Positions 21,838 to 31,014 of a stretch of DNA of 64,000 nucleotides are shown one piece after another; positions within the stretch are counted from its first letter, which is position 1; each line of letters begins with the position of its first letter. The stretch comes from Symsagittifera roscoffensis. Lineage: Eukaryota; Xenacoelomorpha; Acoela; Convolutidae. The position numbers and the translations under genes are program-made. The notes beneath the pieces are model-generated. The model saw nothing but the letters and a program-made list of their open reading frames with translations, was not told the DNA's origin and did not search any database. Where the stretch lies: assembly GCF_963678635.1 (NCBI RefSeq), contig NC_087065.1, forward strand, positions 72,303,345-72,367,344, given 5' to 3'.

Positions 21838-24759
21838 TAGATGTTTTTATGCCGCTCCTGGGTGTTATTCTTTTTTAACATCATGACCGGCAGAACCGTT
21901 AAGGAGCACTCCGCGCCGAGCGGATGCTCACATTAACGCCCTTATTAGGCCTAAGCCGCCGGGGCGGAAGGGTAGTTCGGAACGCGGAAGCCTTCCGGAT
22001 TACCGTGAATAGCTTTTTAACTTAGTTAAGACCGAAAATTCACGAATCAGGAAGGGTGGGGGGATCGGCCATTCCCTCGTTCCCTGAGAGGTTTGTGACC
22101 AAAAACACGTAAAGATATATATAAAACCAAACAAAAAGTAGTATAGTACCCAAGAAAAACAAAAAACATAAAAAATAACCGAAAAAACCAAAAACAGTAA
22201 AAAGGTAAAAAATCAGTAGAAATCATCCCCCCAGACAAGATGTGATCTGACCCTCCCGTTTGTTGTTGATAAATAAATTGTCGTTACAGGCATTTATATC
22301 AGTCAGGATTGTTACGATCAATTTTGTAGCCCATTTGTGAGGCTTGTACTGTAGGGTTATTTGAGCATTTAAGCACGTTAATGATAAATTGCGCTCAATC
22401 CGGAAGGGTCAGCTGATTTGCGCTCAATTCGGAAGGGTCTTGGGAGAAGACTGATCCGGCAAGCAGTACAAGGAGCAACAAGAAGGGGCTCAAGGACAAC
22501 AACAATCGACTGTTGGGTATCGTTAACAAGTTTTGTATCCCTTTTGGTACAAAAAGTAAGATAGTAATCTGTGGGGGGCTCGACAATGCTGCACTGTAGT
22601 GACCCTTCACCGAACTGCGAATATCCGAGTTAAGCACCTTAATTCGGATATTAAACAAACCCGGAGGGGTATAGTATTACTAATAGTATTACTTATATAG
22701 CCTATATTAATACTCTTATACCGTTTTTCAGTGAAAAACACAGAAAGCAGACCGGTTTTTAGGGTTAAAATAGCGATATTTTGATCCCCCCACAAGTCGC
22801 GATTTTTGAAATATCGATATTTTTTGAAACGGAAAAAAGCATTAAAGTAGTGTGACATATCGTAACTGCACTACTATAATAGATAAAACCGGTTAAGTCT
22901 AGTTCGAAAGTGGTTGGAACTATTTTGGAACCAAAAACCGAACTTTCGTGATTTTTGAGAAAACAAAACACTATAAAATCAGAAAAATTTTTGAAATTTT
23001 TGAGTTAGAACAGTAAAAATAGTTGTTCGGACAACGTCCACTAGTGAATCTACAAGTTTGAAAACCCGCTACCCGAAAGCCTTCCCGGTTGCAGAGAAAT
23101 CGAAATTAACGTGTTTGATTTGGTGGATTCATCAATCCGGAGGGGTACAGGTAGCATAGTTTTTCGCAAATTTTTTCAAATAAAGCGTTTTAGATCGGGT
23201 CTTTTGCATTGAACTAGAAGAGTATAGGCCTTTTGAGCTCGGATCAATAATTTTTAGGTCGAAAGGAGCAGAATTGCGGAAAAAGTTAGGCGGAACCTAT
23301 AAGAGAGAATTTTTTTTTGACTTTAGAAAAAAGACGTTTTTGTTAAATAACTTTGGAACTACTGGGCATATCCAGTTGATCTTGGTACCAATAGATCAGA
23401 AATTAGCTGAGCTTACTGATAGGGACAAAAACTTTTTGGAAAAAAAAGCGTGAAAATTTTTTGAGATTGTTTTTAGCAAGTTCACCAATTTGGGAGGGTA
23501 GACCCTTCACGTTTTATAAATTTCTTTTAGAAAAGCCCTTATACCCCTACCAAAAGGTAATAGCGGTTGAATAAGGTAACTTTAGGCCGTTCTAGACAAA
23601 AAGGGAAGGCTAAAGGCACAGAAAAACCTTATTCGAGCCGAAGTTAGGCGAGCGATAAGACCCTTCACCGTTAGTGTGAATTGTCAATCAAGAGGCTTAA
23701 CTTCAATCCAGAGGGGTCAAAAAATTTTTCAAATTAAGAGGGGTCCGAATCCAGAGGGGTCTTATAGTTGCTAATTCGGAGGGGTCCAAATCTGGAGGGG
23801 TCTTATATTAACTAACTCAGAGGGGTCCCAATCCGGAGGGGTCTAAATTTTGTTAGTCCAGAAGGGTCCTATTTGTGCCAATCCGGAGGGGTATTATTTT
23901 ATTAAAGGACTTAGGTAGACGGAAGAAAGACTAAAATGAGAGGTATTAGGTTGATAACAGACAGGCTAGATATCAGTGACTGCACTGGTAACTTGCGTTT
24001 CAATAAAAACCAGACCAAAACAAATCAGGTCCGAACTCGGATATTCGCGACACTAAGTCTAAACTAAAAAGAGCGTAATTCATTGGTGTGGATTGTAACA
24101 CAATACGTTTTTGTGAAAAATGACTGCCCTGAGGATTGTAGTAGGTCTAGCTCGGGCAGTCCGAAGGCAGATTGGTAACACAGTACTCGGTGGGTGCAAT
24201 AGACGCCCATTTGAGAAAATTACTGCTTTCAAAGTTTTGTCTGTTTGGTGCAGCACCGAGCAGGGAAAGCTTTTTCTTGAAAAGACGAGTTCGACTATTG
24301 TACTGCGACCGACTAAAAGTACAATACACATACGTTTTTTCATAGAGGTATTCATATTCTGTCATTCTATATTATCTTTTTTCTTTTTGTTTTTGATTTT
24401 AAATCTACATAAACTGTGCTTGATTGGGTAGTGAGTACACTATCTTTTAAATTGACTGATAACATCATATTGTGCTAGTACTCAAATCTTACAACCGATA
24501 ATCGGTTAAATTGAAAAAATTTTATACAAACTGTACTCTGATAACATACAGGGATTCGTGGTCACAATTTTATAGAATCTTGTGAAATTTATTGTGTTGT
24601 GTCATTATTATTGGTAGTCAAACTATAAGGTCACTAGCAATCGAATTAAGTGTATAGGCATTAAGAAGTGACAAATAGAGAATGAGTCTATACAAGTCAA
24701 GGATACCTAAACGAGGTAATAGCTCTAGGAAATTCATACCTGAAAAGTAAAGAAAAACG
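21838..24759 (+). promoter_or_regulatory. Leader of element A with GGAGGGGTC motif cluster
   Basis: This 2.9-kb untranslated leader lies between the 5' LTR and the first ORF. It carries many copies of a word close to AATCCGGAGGGGTC: singles at about 22397, 22426, 22661 and 23134, then about nine copies between 23705 and 23893 spaced 15-30 bases apart. The variants CAGAGGGGTC and CGGAAGGGTC also occur. The region directly after the LTR is GC-rich and could fold. No convincing tRNA primer-binding site abuts the LTR. Function of the repeats (packaging, dimerisation or protein binding) is inference only. Confidence 0.6.
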
Positions 24760-25431
24760 ATGACCGATCCTTTTGTGGATTGGATCAAACGAGCCCGGAC
24801 CGACAAAGGGGAGACGGTTTCAGGCAGAATGGTTGAAACGAGAAGTCAGAAGACCTCAGAAGAGCGAAAAAAATTGTTAGAAGTGGAGGTCAATAAGGAC
24901 CATGCCATGAACGACAATCAGGAAGTACATGGACTGGAAGGGAGAGGCAGAAGGCTGGCGAGTGAATCTACTCCGGTAGAACAAGGCCATGATTTTGCCA
25001 CTTCCAACGGGACATTGGATCGAGAGGAGTTGTCGGAACTGTCCGACGTCTCAACTGAAATAGCGGCAACTAGAAGATCTCCAACAGACAACACTATGAT
25101 GGCAGGCGGGACTGAGAAACAAACAACGTCATCATCGTTCTCAGAAAGAATGAGGAACACCTTAGGAAACATCTTTCCATTCACCATGGGAGGGGGCGCA
25201 GGAAATGAAGGTGAATCCCAGGAGGAGGAGGACGAAGAAGAGCAAGTGGACTTTGGGTTTCAAGTCAGCCTCAATAGTTCGACCCAGGAGAATGAGGCAT
25301 ACGTCGGAAGAGAGACTGGAACCATGGACAAATTTGGTGTGGTGAGAACGATAAACAAAGAGGAAAACACACCGGGCCAGTCGAGTGGCTTCGCGATTAT
25401 GACAAATTCAGATGTCCATAAGAATGAGTGA
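24760..25431 (+). CDS. Element A first ORF (gag N-terminal part?)
   Basis: A 223-residue hydrophilic, acidic and Ser/Thr-rich protein without recognised domain. It overlaps the next ORF by 20 bases in a different frame, so gag may originally have started here with a frameshift now separating the two halves, or the ORFs may be translated separately. An acidic stretch (QEEEDEEEQ) lies around residue 150-160. Codon composition is more GC-rich than the surrounding host DNA, as in the rest of element A. Confidence 0.55.
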   Translation: MTDPFVDWIKRARTDKGETVSGRMVETRSQKTSEERKKLLEVEVNKDHAMNDNQEVHGLEGRGRRLASESTPVEQGHDFATSNGTLDREELSELSDVSTEIAATRRSPTDNTMMAGGTEKQTTSSSFSERMRNTLGNIFPFTMGGGAGNEGESQEEEDEEEQVDFGFQVSLNSSTQENEAYVGRETGTMDKFGVVRTINKEENTPGQSSGFAIMTNSDVHKNE

Positions 25432-26941
25432 ACTAGAAAAGGCAGTTCACATTGAAAGAGAAAGTCTGCGGGAAGAGATAAACCGCAATAGAGAAGAAGT
25501 TGGTAGAAGCAAAAAACGCTTGAAAGAAAGAACGGACGAGCATATGGCGAAGAACTTGTCGCGAATGACAAGAGAAGCGGAACAGCGAGAGTTACGCTTA
25601 AGAGAAGACATGGAGAAGTTAAGAATTCAGCAAGAGCAGTCTCTTGGGACTCTTGACACAAAGATAGACGCGATGATGGAGAGGCAAACTCAGGCTATCA
25701 TGGACAGGTTAAACCGGCTACTAAGCAGCAAGAGTGGACCAAAAGAAGGGGAACCGAACTCGGGAGGTCCCAGCAGGGAGCCGAAGGTGAACTTCAATGA
25801 ACATCAAAAGAGGAAGACATATGGATCCACTAGATGCAGGGGCAGAACATGGGGCTCGAACAGTAGAGCAAATTCAACGGGGAACAGACAGACCTCTAAT
25901 GAACGGCCAACGCAGGGCACACATGCGACTGGGAGAAGTGATTCCGGTAACAGGGGGTATGCAAGCCCGGGGAGGGGTCATGTGGGCCGAGCGGGAAACA
26001 CTCACGGCGATTCGGATTACGGGGATGCACCGCATACAGAGCCTTTGACAAGGTGTGAGGACACCCAGGCGGGACACTCAAGGGATGATACAGCATTGGC
26101 CACAGCCTTTGAACCCCTAAACAGGTCCTTGGAGACATTCCTTACAAGGTTATCCAGAACCAATGAACGCAGTGAGAAGTCCAGTAGAGTCTTTAAGAAA
26201 CCAAGATGCTATAAAGATGAATCTGATGGCTGTATTGATACCTGGGTAGAGGTAATGAAGCTGCATTTCGAGGAAGAGGACTTGTCGGAGAGACAGGAAT
26301 GCAGTGCGCTCACCAGCAACTTGGAAGGGACAGCCCTGAACTGTGTCATCGCCAAGAAGCAATATCAGCGTGACAAAGCTGAGAAAATCTTCGAAATCTT
26401 GTTAAACCGTTTCGGATCAGGGGTGCAGGGGCACCAAGCGATGATGCGCTTGGAGAAACGGAGGCAACGAGAAGATGAAACGATAGACAAGTTTCTCGAT
26501 GACTTGGAAATGCTGAGAAGACGCAGCCAACCGGATGAGTCAAACCGAAGGATGAACCTGGCAGTAGCCTCAAAATTCATAGATGGTGTGAAGAATGATG
26601 AACTTCGGACAATGCTGGCAACGCATTACACACCACTATCAACCAATGCGCCAACACCAGATGAGTTGAGGCTCAAGTAAAAAGAATATCTTTTGCTGAA
26701 ACCTCCTTCGAGATCTGGATACTATAAGAACAATTATGGCAATTTTAACAACGGACCAGCAAACCAGGGGAACAATTGGTATAAATCGAGAGATGATATG
26801 GATAAGAGACGCTCTTGTGCCAATTGCAGTTCAACGGACCATCATGTGTCGGCATGCCCAACTTACAAACAAGGCATGAAAGCAATAGGCTTTAGCCTCG
26901 AGGACGAAGATGCGTCAAATTGGACCATGAGGATTTCATGA
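25412..26941 (+). CDS. Element A gag polyprotein with first zinc knuckle
   Basis: The frame opens at 25412 and, apart from a TAA at 26678-26680, continues to 26941. Residues 1-110 are a long charged coiled coil (for example RLREDMEKLRIQQEQ), followed by an Arg/Gly/Ser-rich linker. Residues ~265-420 match the Ty3/gypsy retrotransposon gag capsid pattern (WVEVMKLHFEEE, GTALNCV, LLNRFGSG, RRQREDETIDKFLDDLEML). After the stop the frame gives a Gly/Asn-rich stretch and the zinc knuckle CANCSSTDHHVSAC (CX2CX4HX4C). The stop may be a decay mutation. Gag would form the capsid and the knuckle bind RNA. The frame ends where the next one, carrying the second knuckle, overlaps it. Confidence 0.8.
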
Positions 26942-27390
26942 GAGGGGTAATTGCAAAATTCGGCCCGAGGTGTTTCTTTTGCAACTTGGAGGGTCATTTT
27001 AAATCAGATTGTCCGCAATTCTGGGATGCAGTTGCAGACATCAAGCATCCAAGGCATGAAGAAGCTTTGTCAGGAGTGAAAGCCAGCAAGGCTCGCCTGT
27101 TGAGTGAAGCGGAGGCACGCAGAAAAAATAAACCTCAAGAGCTGGCGGCAAAGAAAATGCAAGCGGTAACAGAAGAGACATGTGGACCGGAACCAGTGAC
27201 TGCGGCCGATGACTTCAAGATTGATTATAGGGCAGCCGCGAGGGATGCTCTAAATAGAGTGCAGCAGGAACTGGTGACGAAAGAGATCGAACAAAAAGTG
27301 AAACTCGAACTGGAGAATGAGAAACTACAGGAGCAACTGAATACTTCAAAGCAACGGAGGTCGAGGAGACTAAAGCACCAAGCAGTTTGA
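26920..27390 (+). CDS. Element A second zinc knuckle and coiled-coil linker
   Basis: The frame begins inside the end of the gag frame and encodes the zinc knuckle CFFCNLEGHFKSDC (CX2CX4HX4C), then a Lys/Ala-rich segment and a C-terminal coiled coil (EIEQKVKLELENEKLQEQL). It has no ATG of its own before the knuckle, so it was most likely read as a continuation of gag. A one-base shift near 26918 separates the two. Two knuckles in tandem are normal for Ty3/gypsy nucleocapsids. It ends 2 bases before the ATG of the protease frame. Confidence 0.7.
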   Translation: MDHEDFMRGVIAKFGPRCFFCNLEGHFKSDCPQFWDAVADIKHPRHEEALSGVKASKARLLSEAEARRKNKPQELAAKKMQAVTEETCGPEPVTAADDFKIDYRAAARDALNRVQQELVTKEIEQKVKLELENEKLQEQLNTSKQRRSRRLKHQAV

Positions 27391-27392
27391 GC

Positions 27393-28268
27393 ATGAAACT
27401 TAATGTGATCTCCGGTCAGAGGTTCGGCATGATGGTGCCACAAGGAAGCAAGATACAGTCGATAATTTCAGTGGCTGGACACCAGGTAATCAGAAATCTG
27501 AGTGAACCATCCGAGTTCACTTTGATGCATTTGGACACATATGCAGATTATCTGAGGCAGGTGGAGCCACGCACTGAGTCGAGAGCTGTGCGAGCACTAC
27601 TAACAACGGGTGGCCCTCGCATGAAGAAACTTCATGGACGCAACCTGGAGGTCTATGGGCCGTATCAAGTGATGCTGAACGTGGATGGAATCAGTATCTA
27701 CACTAGGACTTATGTAACAACAGATGATGACCAAATGGGGCAGATCTATTTGGGTGAGGAGGAACTCAAAGTCCGCAGGATAGGCCATGACGCCATGATG
27801 GAACAAGATGCAGTACACATTGGGTATGAAGCAGATGTGATCGAACATCTGCTCGACACCAACGGAACAAAAATCGGAGTCGTAGGGCTTCTGGACACAG
27901 GAGCGGTAGTGAGTGTGATGCCGATAAAAACTTGGGAAAGAATGGGCTTCACGGGGGAAGATCTAATTCCAACGAATCTCCGGTTGGCCGCCGCCAATCG
28001 AGGAGCCATTTACGTAGCCAGAAGAACACCAATAACGGTCCTCCACATGGGAGGACGGGATCTTTGGATGAGCTTCCTGGTACTAGAGAACTTGGACGAC
28101 GCCGACCAATTCATCTTGGGCAGAGATTTTGTCAGGAATTTTGACGTTATGATTGACTTGAACAACGGTCTGATACGGATTCGAAACCCGGACCGGAAGT
28201 ATGTTAAGAAACCAATTAATAGGATAATAACAGACAAAAACAAGTTACCAATTTTTTTAGAAAAGTAA
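27393..28268 (+). CDS. Element A aspartic protease domain
   Basis: About 290 residues. The catalytic retropepsin motif LLDTGAVVSVMP lies at about 27891-27925, and the partner motif FILGRDFVRNFDVMID near 28110-28160, as expected for a dimeric retroviral-type aspartic protease that matures Gag and Pol. About 165 residues precede the active site without a known domain. The frame shifts at a T7 run near 28252; the pol reading resumes in another frame. Confidence 0.85.
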   Translation: MKLNVISGQRFGMMVPQGSKIQSIISVAGHQVIRNLSEPSEFTLMHLDTYADYLRQVEPRTESRAVRALLTTGGPRMKKLHGRNLEVYGPYQVMLNVDGISIYTRTYVTTDDDQMGQIYLGEEELKVRRIGHDAMMEQDAVHIGYEADVIEHLLDTNGTKIGVVGLLDTGAVVSVMPIKTWERMGFTGEDLIPTNLRLAAANRGAIYVARRTPITVLHMGGRDLWMSFLVLENLDDADQFILGRDFVRNFDVMIDLNNGLIRIRNPDRKYVKKPINRIITDKNKLPIFLEK

Positions 28269-28976
28269 AACTACAGCCAGGACAAGCTGTGGTGGCAATT
28301 TTTAGAATGAGAAACTTGAATTCGTTAAGTGATAGTAAACAGGTTTGCTTAGTACCGAATCCAAATAGTCAGAGTTCGGTGATTTTAGGCCGGAGCTTCT
28401 CGGTAACGCGAAACGGACTGTGTGTCAGTGTGTTATTGAACACACTGGACACCACGGTTTCAATCCAGCGTGGAAAGAAGCTTGGTTACGCTTTGCCGAT
28501 GAGGACCGACTATGAAGAGACACAAAACTTGAAGAAACATAGTGTGAAAGACTGTCCTTATCATGCCAATAAAGATAAAATTTTAAAGAGGATTAATGAA
28601 TTAAAATCTATTCATAAGTTTTGCTGCTCGAATTTTCCGGAACGCTCCTCGTCACATGAACTAGAATCTGACAAACCGGTTTTGCCAGAGATAGAACATT
28701 TAAAAGGAAAAATAGGTGAGGGAGATTTCGAAAAATTGCGGGACCTCCTAAATCGGAACGCAGATGTATTTTCAAAACATAAGGCGGATATCGGTTGCTG
28801 TAATTTCGTCGAACACGAAATCGAACTTGAATAGGGCGCCGTTCCCCATAGGGAAGGCGCAAGACAAATGACGCCACACAAATCGGAAGCGTGCCGAGCG
28901 GAAATAGAAATGTTGCTTGAATACGACATGACAGAACCCTCGAAATCGCCATGGGCTTGCGGGGTAGTAATGTTCT
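28257..28976 (+). pseudogene. Element A pol: protease-RT linker and truncated reverse transcriptase start
   Basis: The frame reads the linker typical between protease and RT in Ty3/gypsy (LQPGQAVVAIF, VILGRSF, then VFSKHKADIG). A TAG at 28832-28834 is followed, in the same frame, by the RT fingers start (GAVPHREGARQM and LEYDMTEPSKSPWACGVVM). RT homology stops abruptly at about 28968. The palm with the YxDD motif, the thumb and RNase H are all absent anywhere between here and the integrase, a loss of roughly 1.5-2 kb. This copy therefore cannot make reverse transcriptase. Confidence 0.8.
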
Positions 28977-29149
28977 TGTTCCGGGTGTTGATCTTGTGCT
29001 CGCTGGTTCTTCTCATCAAGGAAAACCGTCATCTTTGTGGACCAGGATAAGGAAGGTGAAAAGTTTGAACAAAATCTGCTGCAAGACTATTTGTCCGGGG
29101 AGACGAATGATGAGAAGAACCAGCGAGCACAAAATCAACACCCGGAACA
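28977..29149. repeat. 42-bp inverted repeat at the RT deletion
   Basis: Left arm 28977-29018 and right arm 29108-29149 are reverse complements with one mismatch (41/42). The loop is 89 bp. The left arm sits exactly where RT homology ends, and the right arm lies in the acidic linker that leads to integrase, so the left arm is best read as an inverted copy of the right arm placed at the junction. Confidence 0.85.
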
Positions 29150-29432
29150 GTCTGAGATAGACGAAAAAATTCCTGATGAGAAACAGGACCTAGAGAACAA
29201 GGTTTTGTCCGGGGAGTTCAGATGGATGCGAAGAAGGCACGGACATGATCTGGAGGAGCGTGCAGTCTCCAGCACAAACTCTTCAACGGATGACAGTTCC
29301 CGGAACTCAGGAATGGACACCTATTCAGACAGGAACTCGAGCTCGGGATCAGAACTGTCCGAACTAGCGATACACACTACTAGTGGAAACTCGGGCAAGG
29401 GATCTGGACAGAGAGGTGTACCAGCATCCTGA
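29019..29432 (+). CDS. Acidic Ser-rich linker upstream of integrase
   Basis: A frame from the end of the left inverted arm to 29432 encodes an acidic, Ser/Asn-rich polypeptide with two LSGE motifs and the segment NSSTDDSSRNSG; no folded domain is evident. It starts with IFVDQDKEGEKFE, possibly a remnant of the end of the RT/RNase H region. The integrase frame takes over at about 29383 after a frame change. Confidence 0.5.
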   Translation, partial: RKTVIFVDQDKEGEKFEQNLLQDYLSGETNDEKNQRAQNQHPEQSEIDEKIPDEKQDLENKVLSGEFRWMRRRHGHDLEERAVSSTNSSTDDSSRNSGMDTYSDRNSSSGSELSELAIHTTSGNSGKGSGQRGVPAS

Positions 29433-31002
29433 CAGCGATCGCTACCTTATACCAAGCGAAAGAGTCTTTGACAACGCAGCGGATGACTTGGAGACAATAG
29501 CGGTATCGAAACGTTCGATAAGTCTGTTGCCGCAGAAAGAGGTAGTCAGGACTGATCTTCAGCCGTTTAAACAAGAAACACAGCCGTTGGCGAAGATTTG
29601 GTGCGTTAAGATGGAAGATGACACACACCAGCCTAATGAGCTGAATAGTCAGATGAGGGTCATGAAGACCTACTTGAAGGCGAGATACAGACTCCCGGAT
29701 CTTCTAAGGGCGCAGAGAAAAGATCGCATGACAATCAACCTGAAAAGGTGGATCGAGAATGGTTCTCCAGATAAAGGGGATCTTGAGGAAGATAGTTATC
29801 GCATCCTGAGACAGTACTTCATGCAGAAGGAAGGGAGGTTATATTTGAACAAGGACGGGATTGTGGCTTACAAAAGAAGAGAGGAAGACAGAGTCCTATA
29901 CAAGTATAACGCGATAGTGTTACCGCAGCTCTATCAGACAGAACTATTATTCAGGTCACATGATCAGATGGGCCATCAGGGGATCGACAAAGTATATCAG
30001 AGGATCCTGAAGCGCTTTGAGTGGCCTGGAATGAAAAAGGCATGCGAGAAGTGGGTAACAGCATGTCTGTCATGCCAACAAGTCAAGGATCCAAGGAAGT
30101 TGCGATTTCCATTACAATCGATCGAGTCGTCTGAATTCAATGAGGTGGTGCAGATAGATCACCAGAAAATATGCATGACAGACTGTGGTTATAATCAGGT
30201 GTTGGTCATGATAGATCATTTTACGAAGTATGCAGAGGCCGTGCCCTGCATAACTGCCTCGGCGGAGGAGACATGCGACCACCTGATCAATGCGTGGATA
30301 GCGAGACATGGCTGTCCGATGACGTTTCAATCGGATAATGGAACAGCTTTCGTAGGCGAGCTTACGAAAGAGCTCATGAGACGCTCACAGGTCGCTCAAG
30401 CTCACTCCACGACATACCACCCTCAGACCAATGGCTTAGTGGAAAGACAGAATAGGACGTTAGTGTCGATGCTGAGAGTATATTGTTCCAGGTACATGAC
30501 CGATTGGGACAGATACCTTCCACAGGTGATGGGAGCATACAACAGCACGCAACACTCCACCACCGGAGTCAGTCCACACATGATGCTAACTGGACACGAA
30601 AAGTCTTTACCCTTAACCTTCTTCTACCCAGAGTATGAGGGAAAGAAAACGTCCCCACAGGTCTACGTGAGGGATGTGATCAGACGCCAACAGGAGTTGA
30701 ACGATTTGTGTAGACGAAATACTCAGCAAGCACAGGCAAGGCAGAGGAAAAGATTCGACAAGAAAGCAGCTGGTGCAAAGGCTTACTCGGTGGGGGACTA
30801 CGTATGGGTATTTCAGAACGTTATACCACCGAAAGGGACGAAAAAGCTCCTAAAAAAATGGTGGGGACCCTTCATGATTACAGAGGTGCACCAGGAGGGA
30901 CGCTTTTATAGACTGAGTACTGGCCGAGCCGCCCACTACGAGAACATCAAGCCACACAATCCATCGACAGAAGACTGGTGTATACCTGCGGACATGGAAT
31001 AA
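29383..31002 (+). CDS. Element A integrase
   Basis: A 539-residue open frame. It has the N-terminal HHCC zinc domain (H193, H198, C228, C231) and the DDE catalytic core D259 (VQIDHQ), D318 (FQSDNGTAF), E354 (GLVERQNR), with the 35-residue D-E spacing usual for retroviral integrases. A GPF/Y module, KKWWGPFMITEV, is at about 491-502. No chromodomain follows, so targeting by chromodomain is not expected. All catalytic residues are intact, so it could in principle insert cDNA of itself or relatives. The first ~100 residues are a leader including RNase H-integrase linker sequence. A TAA separates it by 12 bases from the macro-domain ORF in the same frame. Confidence 0.93.
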   Translation: METRARDLDREVYQHPDSDRYLIPSERVFDNAADDLETIAVSKRSISLLPQKEVVRTDLQPFKQETQPLAKIWCVKMEDDTHQPNELNSQMRVMKTYLKARYRLPDLLRAQRKDRMTINLKRWIENGSPDKGDLEEDSYRILRQYFMQKEGRLYLNKDGIVAYKRREEDRVLYKYNAIVLPQLYQTELLFRSHDQMGHQGIDKVYQRILKRFEWPGMKKACEKWVTACLSCQQVKDPRKLRFPLQSIESSEFNEVVQIDHQKICMTDCGYNQVLVMIDHFTKYAEAVPCITASAEETCDHLINAWIARHGCPMTFQSDNGTAFVGELTKELMRRSQVAQAHSTTYHPQTNGLVERQNRTLVSMLRVYCSRYMTDWDRYLPQVMGAYNSTQHSTTGVSPHMMLTGHEKSLPLTFFYPEYEGKKTSPQVYVRDVIRRQQELNDLCRRNTQQAQARQRKRFDKKAAGAKAYSVGDYVWVFQNVIPPKGTKKLLKKWWGPFMITEVHQEGRFYRLSTGRAAHYENIKPHNPSTEDWCIPADME

Positions 31003-31014
31003 GGCGATTATCTA

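Noticed and set aside
21838-21870. tRNA primer-binding site after the 5' LTR
   Set aside because: No TGG-type complement to a tRNA 3' end abuts the LTR. A TGGGTGTTATT lies 28 bases in, too far and too short to trust. Another priming mode is possible.
23705-23893. CRISPR array
   Set aside because: Repeat word is only ~14 bases, variable, with spacers of irregular length, in a eukaryotic retroelement leader with no cas genes.
24120-24431. ORF in the leader of element A
   Set aside because: Overlaps an equally long ORF on the other strand, has no motif and lies in the repeat-rich leader.
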